Made by a program: the position numbers and the translations under genes. Of a DNA stretch of 64,000 bases, positions 14,201-25,789 are shown one piece after another. The notes below the pieces were generated by a model that made no database searches, was not told the DNA's origin, and worked only from the letters and a program-made list of their open reading frames with translations. Origin of the DNA: Boesenbergia rotunda (taxonomy: Eukaryota > Streptophyta > Magnoliopsida > Zingiberales > Zingiberaceae); the NCBI GenBank assembly GCA_024364735.1, contig JAGFNQ010001117.1, positions 1 to 64,000 on the forward strand, given 5' to 3'. The number at the start of each line of letters is the position of its first letter. The first letter of the stretch is position 1.

Positions 14201-16097
14201 CCTCCTCTGAACACTGCAATCTCTACTGTGCAAAGCAGCCACATTTCCATACTGGTCACATAGTAACTGTACTTCTAAATGCCGACTCTACATGAAAATG
14301 TAACTTCAAACAATCAGACAAAGCAGATGAATGGAGTACCATATGATATGGTCTCACGTTATGGCTCTTCAACTTAGTATTTAAGATTAATGCACTAACC
14401 AACATCATGAAAATTGGATGAACATGTAAGCTTCTACTCGATTAGGAAAAAGAAGGTTGTTTTGGTTGATTATCTTTCACATGCTTTACACCAAAGGGTA
14501 GTGATATAAAAATGCATACCAAGGCAATGCAATAAATTTATTCCAGTATGTTCAAGCTCTGCGACCTATAGGCGTGATAAAACATCTTTTCTTTGGCTAT
14601 CATTAGTCTAAAAGACCTTAAACTTGGTGAAGCTCAAAACCATGTTTCAGGTAGATTTTCAAATAATGAAAACTTGAAGTATCTCACCTGAGATGCTAAC
14701 TTCATTATGAAAATTGGAGACCCTGGAACTTCACCTTGCACTTGTTTAAACAGAGCTCGAACTTCATCATCATTGTGAACCTGTAAATCTCAACCAAGCT
14801 TAATAAAGACAAAACTGAGAATTCAATTGTTCTAGTCTGACAATTGAGGTTGCACTTGAAATATTTTGGCGATTCGGAAAGATCCAAGTAAGATGATGAA
14901 GAAGAAAAAAAAACAAAATCTTCAATCCTAGGATAGAAAAAGATGTAGTCTTGATCAACTTTCACTAGATCATCTTTACAACAAGAAAATAAGTTGGAAT
15001 GGAGAATAGGCAAAGTCTCCAAAAATTTAATCACGTCCAGTTGTCTAAATAATTTGGTAGTCTCATGAAAGCTAACTTAGAAGATATGTTACTAAGAGTT
15101 CACAGGTAAACTTAATTTACTGCAAATTTCTTGGAATTGTTTAGTAATATCATAATGATAGAAATGCAAGAATTAAATATTGCAAAGGTTTAATCGTGTT
15201 TACACCTTCCTTATGCCTTTACCACCACCACCCCAAGATGCCTTGATCATGGCTGGGTAACCAATCATCTGACAACTAGCCACTGCTTCCTCTGTTGTAT
15301 ATACACAAGCTTCCTTGTATATTTCCTCCGGAATTGTGTCCAAACAACTATCTGGTGGTATTTTAACCTGTAAATTAGGTTGTTTTAACCTGTAAATTAT
15401 GTGGATGGAAAAGGACTGTATCCAAATTAAGTGTATAAGACATACATGTGAGCCACTCCAAGCAAGTGTTGGTACTCCTGCAGCTTGAGCAATCAAAGAA
15501 GAACCTATTTTATCCCCTAGTGCTGCCATAGGTGCAGCAGGAGGCCCAAGAAAAATGATTCCCTTGGCATGCAGTGCATTTGGAAGCTCAGGGTTCTCAG
15601 AAGCATGACCCCAACCAGGCCACACAGCAGAAACATGAGTTATCTCTGCCAACTGCATTATTTCATTTTCATGAGCAAAAGGATATTCTCAAATGCATAA
15701 AAGAGAGATAAGCATAGCAAACCTCGACAATGAGTTGAACATTAGCATAATTGTTGTTATTGGTTCCACCAGGTACTTCAACAAATTGATCTGCAATCCT
15801 TATGTGCTCTGCATTAATTCTCAAATCTTCAGGAGTTGCCATAGCCACCAAAAGAATTGCCTTTTCAGTTCCAAAAGTTTCATAGGCCCAAGTTCTGACA
15901 TTGCGAATGAATTTAACTGCTGCCATTCCATTGTTTGCAATCAATATGCTGTGGATAGGTGTCTTTCCACCGAGAGCCTTGCAGAAATCATCCACTTTAG
16001 ACAATGCAGCCGTATGTCTGACTTGAAATGTTCCATTTACAACTCCATTCAGGTGTAGAGCTTCTGCAATTACAGGTTCCCTTTGAGCTTCAGACAT
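2267..16097 (-). CDS. ACC1: Homomeric (cytosolic-type) acetyl-CoA carboxylase, 31 coding exons
   Basis: Carboxylates acetyl-CoA to malonyl-CoA for cytosolic fatty-acid elongation and flavonoid synthesis. Exons, read on the minus strand: 16097-15723, 15652-15446, 15367-15206, 14780-14688, 14287-14192, 13747-13574, 13483-13390, 13299-13112, 13018-12968, 12482-12443, 12324-12200, 12133-12017, 11926-11852, 11736-11680, 11604-11500, 10835-10749, 9148-8957, 8873-8685, 8014-7904, 7820-7737, 7653-7477, 7238-7161, 7078-6956, 6870-6601, 6531-6245, 6168-5931, 5841-5492, 5298-5103, 4924-4745, 4638-2482, 2320-2267. They sum to 6732 nt, one open frame of 2243 aa, close to the family length of about 2250. 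Order: biotin carboxylase (glycine-rich ATP loop GGGG at 240-243), biotin carrier (VMKM, Lys722), central domain, then carboxyltransferase mostly in one 2157-nt exon (residues 1508-2226). The N-terminus, MSEAQREPVI, shows no obvious plastid transit peptide. Three introns start with GC. Intact and probably functional. Confidence 0.96.
9600..10070. repeat. Tandem repeat of about 140-150 bp, three diverged units, in an ACC1 intron
   Basis: Three head-to-tail units start near 9610, 9780 and 9918. Each carries CAATAAG or TAATAAGGCCAACGAAACC, then a GGGCAAGTTGG-like core, GGTGGCCTTTTTTA, CCTACCTATAAATCTTCC and a TTTATAGCTTTATC-like end. Units 2 and 3 are nearly identical and unit 1 is more diverged. 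They sit in the 1.6-kb intron between exons 10835-10749 and 9148-8957. Confidence 0.8.
10226..10436 (+). mobile_element. tRNA-derived SINE (family 1) in an ACC1 intron, antisense to the gene
   Basis: A 211-bp GC-rich insert in an AT-rich intron is bounded by a perfect 15-bp direct repeat (AAAACAAAAGATAGA at 10211-10225 and 10437-10451). The head has an A-box-like TGGTTAGTGTGTGG. The 3' end reads GAGCGAATCGTCTTTTGCCG. A second copy at 31351-31577, in reverse orientation, shares the 3' half (cores such as GGAGGTAAATCACGG on its reverse strand). The perfect target duplication suggests a fairly recent LINE-mediated insertion. Confidence 0.85.
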
Positions 16098-17075
16098 GCT
16101 GCACATAGGAAATAGGACATTAGATAGAAGAATGTAACTATAATCATTCTCAAATTCATAGCTTCCAAAATAATCAAGAGGCAATAGGATAATTTCAAAC
16201 AACAACTAGTAGATGATGCCTTCCGAGTTCTTTGCTCCTGACAAAAAGTTCTTGATTTAGAAAACGTTATCATGAATTACAATGTATTGGATACGTATTT
16301 GAGAGTCGTGAAAAATCACTTCTAGTTTTACTTGCATATCGGCACTAATCTCAGACTTGGATGAGTATGAAACTTCATATTGATTCAACTAACCGACGCC
16401 TTGTGATGTACAGTCAGGAGATTAAAACATTAAAAGTACAGTTTTGTCTAAATAAATCAAAAGAACATCTAAAAGTCTTTATAATTCTAAAAAACCTAGG
16501 GGGCAAAAGTTCCATTATGAAAACCTTCGTAGCCGGATTGCAACAACTTATCCCAGCAAAGACAAACAGCCAACAAGACCAACCGACCAAGTAACGTAGT
16601 TCGCCTTACTCTTCACAACATACAAAAATAAAAGACTCAGAACATCATCAGCATCAATAACACGCGATCAGCTTTCTTAAATTAATCGTCTAAGAACTGG
16701 GAAATAGGAAAACCGAAGCCATACTAAAGAGATAAAAGATACAGAAGAAACTAATAGAAATCAACTCACTGAGTACTCAATGCAAAAGCTTATGTTAATT
16801 CCGTTAAGTATCTAACTCACAGCTACCAAATTCAAATTCGCGAGGAAACAAAAAAGGCGGAATCTTGGAGGCAACGAGTTAAAGCGAAGAGGCAAAAGAT
16901 CTCACACTTCGAAGCAGGCCGCGATCAGTTTGGAAGAGAACGCACCCGCCCTCGCGGAACTAACAATAGCCAATAAGCGGGCAGAGGACCTGAGAAAGGG
17001 GGGAAACCTGGGGAGAGAGGGGGCAAAACCAGAAGAGAGTGCTAGAGATTGTAGAAGGATTGGTGCGCCTTAAAT
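16098..17075 (-). promoter_or_regulatory. ACC1: ACC1 leader exon, leader intron and core promoter
   Basis: A 3' splice site (GTGCAG) ends one base before the ATG, so the leader is split. A matching donor (GTGAGAT) at 16905-16899 closes a GC-rich, pyrimidine-rich leader exon of about 16906-17040. A TATA-like ATTTAAGG on the minus strand near 17070 fits a start site around 17040. The leader intron (about 16099-16905) is AT-rich. The boundaries are inferred from splice consensus without transcript support. Confidence 0.6.
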
Positions 17076-17299
17076 GGGAAGGGAAAGGTCCACGTGACAG
17101 TGAATGCTCCAAGCCCGCCGTCTCCCGGTCTCGCTCCATGCGGAAGGGAGGGCGAGCCGCGATCCCCCAACTACCACCTTCGTCCGATCCAATGCCTTCA
17201 TTTTGACCCAAGCTACCACCATCTCCACTGCCCGTTAAATCTACGACTCCACGTCTCGCAGATGCTCCGATCACCTGCTTGATCCACGCGATCTTCTCG

Positions 17300-18490
17300 A
17301 TCGGGTGGAGATGATACGGCGATCGGTGATTAGATGGGATTGGGTGGGCTTGGAATTTTTGACCGAGAGTTGGGTGCGGTTTTGATCACCAACCCTCATC
17401 TTTTTCTTTCTTTTTTTTTAAAAATAAAATAAAACATTCAAAGTCAATTTATTCTTTATAAAAATGTTTTATCTATAATGATTATTAAAATATTCAAGAC
17501 TATTTTTCTGCTGATTTAGATTTTTTTTAGTAATTAATAAATTTGCATCAAATATTTTTGGATACAAATTAAAAGAGCGCATTTAATTTTTGGAATCATC
17601 AAATAAGTATTATCAAAATAGCATTCCACCCATAGCTAATTCATGTATAATTACTTAATTATCATTTAGTATATTATTTTTATTTTTATCTCCCATTTAA
17701 ATTCTGAATCGATGGTGTTATAACTGATATAACAATTTTATAGCTACTTCAACGCTTACTTAATCTATTCAAAATATTTACATTATAACAAATATAATTT
17801 TGTAAATATTATAATACGGATTCAATTATGTTTACCTATCATTCATGTTACAGGAGTATACTTTTGTAATACAAATTTGACATGCTTATCTTATATTTAT
17901 ATTATAATAATTATGAAATTATAACTTGTATAATACACCTCCCGTTTAGAAATTAGGTGGAAAATATTTATCTGAGATAATAATAAAAATAATATACAAG
18001 TGGTATGAGGTCCTTTAGTTGATTTGAAAGAAAAAAAAAATTGCGCAAAGGATATAGTTGAGTTGGTTGGTAGATTTGTAGAATAAAATAAAAATTGATT
18101 TCTAATGAAAGTTTGATTTTTTAATTAGCGTTGATATATCATTTTTCTAGAATTTGCAGAATGAAAAAAATAAGGTGCCTTTCGATTTTTTACAATATTT
18201 TTTTAGCACGGAAATTAAATTAACAGTTAATTATTGTTTATTTTTCAGGAAGGACCATTCAGAAATGATAATTTAATTCCGTATTCATCCAATTTAATTC
18301 GGGTAGGTAGCGTAGCGTTCGTGGTTCCGGAGTAAATACGTCGGGTCCACATTGTGGGTGGAGGGGCCCACCTGTCTGGTGGACTTCGGCTGATACGGAA
18401 ACTGATTTGCTGCCTGACCGATTGCACCCGCTGTTTCACTGTGTGTCGACTCAAGTCCGGATCAGGTTCTGATGATATTTTAATGGGCAA
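17300..18490. other. AT-rich intergenic DNA
   Basis: No open frame of note and no recognised element. 18260-18480 is a short GC-richer segment leading into the (TA)n tract. Confidence 0.5.
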
Positions 18491-18491
<1 letters not shown>

Positions 18492-18559
<68 letters not shown>

Positions 18560-19066
18560 CAATGATTGTTACGGATCATGCGCTGTGGACTGCGTGTGGA
18601 TTGGCGCCTGATCGATCACCAGATCGATCAGGCAAGTACCTGATCGGTCTGGTGACTGATCAGGCAAGCCTGATCGGCCACCAGAGGCTCGGGAGCGTTC
18701 CCGACGGGTTCACCCCCTACCCTTAGGGTTCATCGCACCCTCCTGGGTTATAGTTTTGATCGGGAGAGCGGCCGAAGGCCGCCGTTGGTGTCGAGAAGTC
18801 GCAGGTCGTGTGCCTGATCGGCCACCGGAGGCTCGGGAGCGTCCCCGACGAGTTCACCCTACCCCCTAGGATTCATCGCACCCCCGGGTTATAGTTTTGT
18901 TCGGGGGCGGCGACCGAAGGACCGACCGCCGTTAGTGTCGAAAGTCGCAGGTTGTGTGCCTGATCGGTCACCATACCGATCAGGCACCTTCCTGATCAGT
19001 TTGGTGACCGATCAGGCGTCAGTCCGCACGCGATCCGCAGCGCGCAGTTCGCAACAGATCATTAAT

Positions 19067-19102
<36 letters not shown>
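18492..19102. mobile_element. Micron-like palindromic element inserted in a (TA)n microsatellite
   Basis: The body (18559-19068, about 510 bp) is bounded on both sides by (TA)n, 18492-18558 and 19069-19102. The two ends are inverted repeats of about 105 bp. Reading inward, both have a TTA-TA-rich border, a CTGTGGACTGCGTG-like block and CGCCTGATCG, and then two small hairpins of the type CCTGATCGGTC/GACCGATCAGG. Between the ends is a tandem duplication of about 142 bp (from about 18669 and 18811), each copy with GAGGCTCGGGAGCG, a GACGGGTTCACC-like motif, GGTTATAGTTTTG and GTGTCGA-AAGTCGCAGG. Rice Micron elements are known to lie within (TA)n; the affinity here is by architecture only. Confidence 0.65.
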
Positions 19103-19109
<7 letters not shown>

Positions 19110-19112
<3 letters not shown>

Positions 19113-20590
19113 ATTAAAATATTTTTATACTAATAATATTATTTTTTATAATCTACTGGTTGAGGATACACTAATTAATTTTAAAAATAAACAATTCTTA
19201 ATTCATTCATCAGGTAAATTTAAAATACAATTTATGCATGTTTAAAATTATTTTTTAAAATATATATCTCATTTAAAATTTATTTAATTCTTTTTGTTAT
19301 TTCTATAAATTTTTTTTGCTTGTGGAGCTGATATTATTACTTAAAATCACTCTAATATTAAATAAAATTATTCTAAAATTAACTAAAACTGTTTTAAAAT
19401 TTAATTTGATCAAATTAAAATTAATCTGATCTAAAATAATTTAGTTAAAAGAACTGTAATTAAAATTAAAATATTTTTATCAAAATTATAATAATATAAA
19501 ATAATTTTTTATTGGAAATCTCCATCGGTTAGCTCAGGACTTGACTCGTGATTGAGAGTTTTGGCGGAGGATGGACGTCAACTGACTCACGCGATTAGTT
19601 TTGAGTCCATGAAATTGATCGAGTCTTTTATTAAGTTTGAACATGCAGGCTGATTGAATTTAAATTAAGTCAAGTAGCTCTAACTAATCGCATGCGTCCG
19701 TTATGACAGCTAAGATTTGCTTACGTGGAAGCATAAAACTAAAAAAATATTAATTATAAATTTTAAATTAATTCATTGTGGTGGACCAGCACAGGCACTG
19801 TAACTACCCAGATACCTAAAGTTCAGACACACTGTCCGTCTATTTTTCTTAATTTAAATATTTAATTTTGCAATCGATAAATTTTAGATGTGCCGGATTC
19901 AGACTTATAAAAATTTCACATTTATCGTCAGAATAAATCAAAATATATTCATGACAATCGACATTCGAAAAATCGTCGCCCTAATAAATTTATTTTTATA
20001 ATATATCATAGTTAGAATTTAATTTTTAAATAAGTAATTAACCATTTAAACAAGTTAACCGATGCATACAGGATAAGCCGTCTCCAGCCACCCATTTATT
20101 CATGTGGTGGATGAGAGATTCCGCAACGGCTCGTTAACGAAGCCGCGTGTGTTAATATCGATGTAGTGAATGCATTAAACAGTTGATGTAATGAACGTGT
20201 TCAGATGTTTAAATGTATTCATCAATGATCACATGACATTCCCAATCGATTGGGGAATCAATTAGGGGCACACTCAATGTGCCCCGAATCAATTCAAGAT
20301 TGTAATTGGAGATGTCTTCAATCGATTAGGGACAGTCGTAATCGATTGGAGATTAACAACTGTCACCTAAACGGCTAGGAAATGCCCACAACGGTCAGGA
20401 AACAGTCACAAATGATTATTTTAGTAAAATAAATAAATTTTCATCTATAAATACTCATCACCTTACAACTCTCATTTCAATTTTCAAATATCTCTCTCCC
20501 AAATACTCTTAATTCAATCATTGTGTTCTACAATTCGTCATTCTTCATTAGCTCTGAATTCGTTTTCTCCAAATATATCTCAATCTTCAA
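19110..20590. other. AT-rich DNA with ATCGATT-containing motifs near the end
   Basis: No gene is visible. 20230-20360 carries several copies of an AATCGATTRGG-like motif, also seen in the solo LTR at 50.5-50.8 kb. It lies just upstream of the transposase remnant and could be its 5' region. Confidence 0.35.
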
Positions 20591-20599
20591 GTAGTACCA

Positions 20600-21690
20600 C
20601 ATCCGACTCAACAAGTGAAGATGAAATTCATGTTAAAGATGTTGACGAAGATTAGATATGAGGAATAAGCTAATGTCATTTATACTTGAACAAAGCCGAC
20701 AAATAGTTGAAGCATATCAAAATAATAACGAGATGCAGTGAAAAAGAAAGTTCATCCAAAGAAATCGTGAAGTCGAGCATGTTAGGTTCTTCAATGATTA
20801 TTTCTCCACAAACTCAGTATATCCATATTAAATATTTCGAAGAGGATTTCGCATGCGATGAGAATTATTTTGTCCCGTAGTGAATGCACTTGAGAGTCGT
20901 TCATCGTTTTTTTAGCATAGGGATGATGTTGCGAGTAGACAAAGCTTGACACCAAGCGATTCGCCAATTAGCTTATGGAGTCCTAGCCGACTATCTTGAC
21001 GAGTACCTACGCATGGGGTGAATCAACCGCGATCTAATGTTTTTTCAAGTTTTGCGTTTATGTGGTTGAACTCTTTGGTAATTGATACTTGAGAAGGTCA
21101 AATGCTGATGATGTTCAACATCTTCTTCAATTGGATGATGAAAGACACGACTTTCCTGGGATGTTAGATAGCCTTGATTACATACATTGGGAATAGAAAA
21201 ATTGTCCAATTGCTTGGAAAGACCAATTTTCAAAAGATCATGGATCACTAACAATCGTGCTTGAAGTGGTCACGTCTCAAGACTTAGTGGATATGACATG
21301 TATCTTTGGAGTCGCAGGTTCACGTAATAATCTTAATGTGTTGTATAAATATCTCATATTTAATAACGTCTTACAGGAAAATATCCTGGAAATTAATTTT
21401 ACGGTCAACCACACTCAATATAAAAGGGGTATTATCTAACAGATGAAATATATCCAGAATGAGCTACTTTCATGAAGGCTTTTTCATGTCCGGAAGATCC
21501 CAAGTGGAGATTGTTTAACGAAAGACAAGAGTTTGAAAGAAAAGATGTTAAATGAGCATTTGAGGTGCTCCAAGCTCAATTGTCAAAGGTCCAACTCATT
21601 GGTATAGAAAAAAGTTATATGTTAGCCTGTATTATTTTGCACAATATGATTGTAGAAGATGAAGAGATCACATGACATTGGTATAACAAT
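20600..21690 (+). pseudogene. PIF/Harbinger (HARBI1-type) transposase remnant
   Basis: Short frames in changing phases resemble a plant Harbinger nuclease. Near 21257-21400 the frame reads SQDLVDMTCIFGVAGSRNNLN, like the conserved centre of these proteins. Near 21540-21665 it reads KDVERAFGVLQAQF-like after one stop, followed by LACIILHNMIVEDEE, the typical C-terminus. Between these, stop codons (for example at 21435-21437) and frameshifts break it several times, so it cannot make transposase. It is the only trace of an autonomous Harbinger element here; non-autonomous relatives may be the elements at 24794-26591 and 32188-32884. Confidence 0.78.
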
Positions 21691-21699
21691 AAAAGTGAT

Positions 21700-22590
21700 T
21701 GACCCCCACAACCGATCCAGGGCTCAAACCGAGGATTTCATGATTATTTCCGAATAAATTCCCGACTACGTGACCGTCATATGCATCACCAACTTTGTAC
21801 CGACTTAGTTGAACATATTTGATCACAATACAACAACAATCCCTAAATTAGTATTTTATAGTTTCGTTTAATGTTTAATTTATATATTATTTTTTAATTA
21901 TATGCCAGGGTTTATTTTGTTGTACTCTTTCATTTCAAATTTATAATAATATTTTAATTTCAAATAATAATAAATATATTTAAAAATATTATTATAATTT
22001 ATTTTAAATAATAATCATTCAAACTGCGCAAATAAAATTGAAAATAAAGAATGTGTATATGAGATAATGTATATATATGAGAAAATATGTACGTGGCATG
22101 TGGACCCCATAAATAATAGGTGTTGAATGTTAAACGAATGTAAGAAAATAAAGATGTTAATATTAATGGTATATGGTATATGGTCCTATATTTTTTATAA
22201 GGTGATAGATATTATTACACTAAATATATTAAATTATTACGGATGTCCTTAGATACAATAAGGATTGAGATTGGAAATCATTTTATATCCTATTAAGTAG
22301 GTCTAATAATAATACTTATTATATATATTCATAAAAATAAAAAGTCGTCTTAAAATAATTTTTTAAATAAAAAGGCATTTGTGTAAAAAAAATATTCTTA
22401 TTTTTCAATACTGTATAGCTATAAAATTAAATTTATTGGTTAAAATTTAACATCGTTTACAGGATAACCCTCCTATAAAAGAAAGTCTAGGTCAAAAATT
22501 TGATCAAATATGTGTCTATTTTCTAATACGTTAGTTACAATGTCCGGATTAATATTTTTTGTAATTTATTTTTTTCGTATTGATCCTGAG
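21700..22590. other. AT-rich flank of the transposase remnant
   Basis: No gene. 22130-22255 resembles 47160-47275 (shared GGTATATGGT..CCT and a TTTTTTATRAGRTGAT-like core), so both may be ends of one DNA-transposon family. A segment near 22256-22322 is repeated at 22931-23007. Confidence 0.35.
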
Positions 22591-22593
22591 ATA

Positions 22594-22637
22594 GATTGGT
22601 GAGGGTCTAGGGGTGAACGAATCATCTTTTACCAGCA
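22594..22637 (+). mobile_element. 3' fragment of SINE family 1
   Basis: GGGTCTAGGGGTGAACGAATC followed by CTTTTACCAGC matches the 3' end of the SINE at 10226-10436 with several substitutions. The 5' part is missing. Confidence 0.5.
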
Positions 22638-22659
22638 AAAAAACCCTCTTCATGGCCTC

Positions 22660-22755
22660 CGGGGCTACAGTGCAACAGAAAAATGATCAGTTATTCTTAA
22701 ACATCCGTAGTTCGATACCTAATTACGATAAATTTTATAGAAAATTTTCTTCCAA
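22660..22755 (+). mobile_element. Fragment of SINE family 2
   Basis: ACATCCGTAGTTCGATACC is a degenerate tRNA B box and matches the corresponding part of the copies at 34137-34343 and 48728-49030 (both minus strand). The downstream TTTTCTTCCAA also aligns. Only this piece can be identified. Confidence 0.5.
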
Positions 22756-23007
22756 GTAAAATATGCAACAGTGGAAAATTGAGTTTCTTAATCATCCACT
22801 ATGAGTATTTTCAATTTATTTTGATAATCAATGAAAAATTTTCACAAAGCTAAATCGATCAGATTAAATATTATTCAACTTTATTAATCATTTATAAGAA
22901 TCCTCTCACTCTTTGTTCGTGTGGTGGATGAGATGCAATAAAGATGGAGATCGAAAATCATTTTATATCCGGTTAAGTATGTGTAATAGTAATACTTATT
23001 ATATACC

Positions 23008-23345
23008 AGTGATCGGTCTGACAGTCACGGTTCACACGGAAAATCCGCACATCACAGTCCACAGCATAGCATTTCGGTATATATATATATATACACGATT
23101 TTAATCTCCCGAGCGACAAAAGTTGTGCGCCCATGCGTGACAAGCTTCCTGATCGGTCCCGGGACCGATCAGGCACTCTCTGAGGGCGGCGAGCCGATGA
23201 TTAGCAATGACGGGCGGAGGGTGCGACGAGCCCGACGGGTTCACGTGTCCCTCTTGATTATAGTATGGTATTCGAGGCGACGGCCTCCAGCCGCCGTTGG
23301 TCAACAAGCTTCGACGGGTTCACGTGTCCCTCTTGATTATAGTAT
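23008..23345. mobile_element. Fragments related to the Micron-like element
   Basis: 23040-23078 holds, inverted, the CAGTCCACAGC block of the 18.56-kb element and runs straight into (TA)n at 23079-23096. 23149-23174 is a perfect-looking hairpin (CCTGATCGGTC and GACCGATCAGG). 23234-23303 and 23308-23345 are two copies of the GACGGGTTCAC...ATTATAGTATG module, the first with a GCCGCCGTTGG end. The order and orientation are rearranged, so this is a decayed or composite copy. Confidence 0.55.
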
Positions 23346-23399
23346 GATGAATTTAATATTCAATTTGGTAAAAATTTATTTATATCTTTTAATATATAT

Positions 23400-24790
23400 A
23401 AAATTAATTAAATAAATAAATTTGTTTGATTTATTAAATTAAATAAATAAACTTGATCGTTTTTATGTTCATGAATAAAAATTTATAAATTATATTTATC
23501 AATAAAAATTTTATCAACATAATAAATAAATAAATAATCAAATTTAATAAATAAGTTTATATTATTCCCGACCTCAAATATTTTATAGTTTGAATTAAAA
23601 TGCATAATCATTCCCAACCAAAAAATGCATAATCTCATATTTTTTATTTCATCCTTAATAAATTAAAATTCATAATCATTCCCAACCAACAAAAAAAAAA
23701 AAACCATCAATCCCGTCACCCTCATCCTTGCCCAGAATCTGTCGGCGCCTGCACAGCTGCGTGGCTATGATATAGCGATAGGATCATTAATTGCTATTTT
23801 AAAGATTTATCATTCGATTATAAAAATTTTTCCTTCAAATAAAATGTAAATCTTGAAATGTTAAATTTTTAGATCGTTCATAACTAATATTTTTCGATTT
23901 ATCTTTGATGATCGATAAAAAAAATTCAATAGATGATGAAATCGATTATTTCAGATTCATTTACTACCTGATCTACAAGACCAAGACGGCGCATGCACAC
24001 GGATGCCCCCGACGTGAATCCATCATCCATGTCCCAGATCGCTTTTTATATATTTTTTTATAAAATTTATGCTTTTCGCATCCTTTTAAATTTATTCTTT
24101 TTCTTGCATAATGGATATAAAAAATTAATAAGTTGCATTCCGAATTAACAAAATATATAAAAATTATATTTATAAGTAAGTATGAAATGTTAGTCATGGT
24201 AATTTTATTTAGATTCAAATTTATGTACGAGCAAACTGAAAATAATTTTGTAATCATCTTTTTTTCATTTAGTTAAAGTTATACAGATCTTATACTTTGA
24301 GAATTTCATTTAATTGGTTGGGAAGTTGGTGACTGTTATGTGATTTAATTCTATTGGTTTACTTATTTATTGGTATTATTGTCTTCGGATATTTAACCTA
24401 ATTTTGTAATAGAATTTTTCTTTAAAAACGAAATTAGATAAATGCCATTATAATGGTTGTCACAGGCATCAAAGTTAATGGAATTTTGTCTCTTTTTTTG
24501 TAATCTTGTGAGAATATCTATTTTGGATAGAACTATTATTATAATCAATCCTTGTAAGATGTATATGCTGCTGGGTAGAATTGTTATGCTGGAAAACTAT
24601 AATCTCTTAAGACACATGCATTATACTATGTGTTTACATCTTAATCATCATCGGATCAAACACGAAGCTTACTATTGTTTTAGGTCTCTCATGAACATGC
24701 AGGAGCTTCAAATGATTGCTTTGACATTTGTGGGAGCTGGGCTTGATAGGAGTTAAGCATACTGGAATTAATGAATATATACAAAACGGC
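23400..24790. other. AT-rich DNA; one unrecognised 99-codon frame
   Basis: The frame at 24457-24756 (plus) reads like ordinary protein but has no upstream promoter signal or motif I know. It may be a transposon-captured or decayed gene fragment. Otherwise nothing is identified. Confidence 0.3.
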
Positions 24791-24969
24791 TTAGGGAAGT
24801 TTAGTTCGGGGTAATAGGAAATAGGAATGAGAATCGATAATAATCATTCCCATTGACACTGATTGATATATATTAATGAGAATTAAAATAAGAGAATCAT
24901 TCTCTCATTTTCATTTCCTACTCCCATCATCAATCAAGTTCCTCAATTATTCCTTTATTTTCATATATC

Positions 24970-25630
24970 CAAAATACTCATTTTTTATTTTTTATTTTCA
25001 TTTTACTATCTCCTTTTTGCTTTCTCTCATTTTATTTTCTCTCTCTACATTTTAAAATCTCTCTCTACATTTTCTATGTTACTTTCTCTCTCTACCTCTC
25101 TCATATTATTTTCTCTCAATATATTTTCAATATCAATTTCTCTTTCTACATTTGTTAACATAATTTATCTATATTTATTTTTTACTTTTTCTATCTACAT
25201 TTTCTATATCACTTTCTTTCTATATAATTTCTATATCACTTTCTCTCTCATCTCACTTTCTCTTTCTATATTTTCAATATCATTTTCTCTCACTACCTCT
25301 CTTATCATAATTTATCTATCTTTATTTTTCACTTTTTCTCTATATTGTCTATCACTTTCCTCTCTATATTTTCGATATTATTTTCTCTCTCTACCTTTCT
25401 CATATTATTTTTTCTCTCTGTATTTTTTAAATGATTCCCTGGTCTATTTTTTATCACATCTATTTTATCTTACTTTCTCTTTCTACTTTTAATCTTCATT
25501 TTCTCTATTATCCTATTTTCTCTTATTTTTTTCTTATAATTTCTTTTTCTACCTCTCTTCTCCTAATTTTTCTCTCTATATTTTTTACTTTATCTCTCAA
25601 CTCATTTTATTTCACTTTCCCTATTTTATA
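24970..25630. repeat. Pyrimidine-rich minisatellite tract
   Basis: Imperfect repetition of TTTCTCTCTCTACATTTT-like and CAATATCA-like words on the plus strand, almost without G. It generates a spurious 138-codon frame. Confidence 0.85.
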
Positions 25631-25789
25631 ATAATTCTATTATTTATTATTTTAGAAAACTTTTAAATTTGTATGGATTTTCATTACTCAAGTTGAACTC
25701 AATCAAATATCATCAATAATAATAATTTTAATTTCAAGATTTGAACAAAACACTACCAATGTAATCATGATTTTTATTCCTGTTCCGGA

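Larger units (their letters stand above)
22256..23007. repeat. Direct repeat of about 70-77 bp, two copies
   Basis: 22256-22322 and 22931-23007 share GAAAATCATTTTATATCC, TTAAGTA and AATACTTATTATATA-type blocks in the same orientation. The DNA between them holds SINE fragments. They could be a segmental duplication or the ends of one insertion. Confidence 0.6.

Noticed and set aside
2267..16097. Plastid-targeted ACCase isoform
   Set aside because: The protein begins MSEAQREPVI with no Ser/Arg-rich transit peptide, and the length equals cytosolic ACC1.
18245..19117. Frames with runs of Tyr-Ile (also at 63274-63755)
   Set aside because: Translation of (TA)n microsatellites.
25076..25492. 138-codon frame rich in Ser, Leu, Phe
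   Set aside because: Produced by a CT-rich minisatellite, not a membrane protein.
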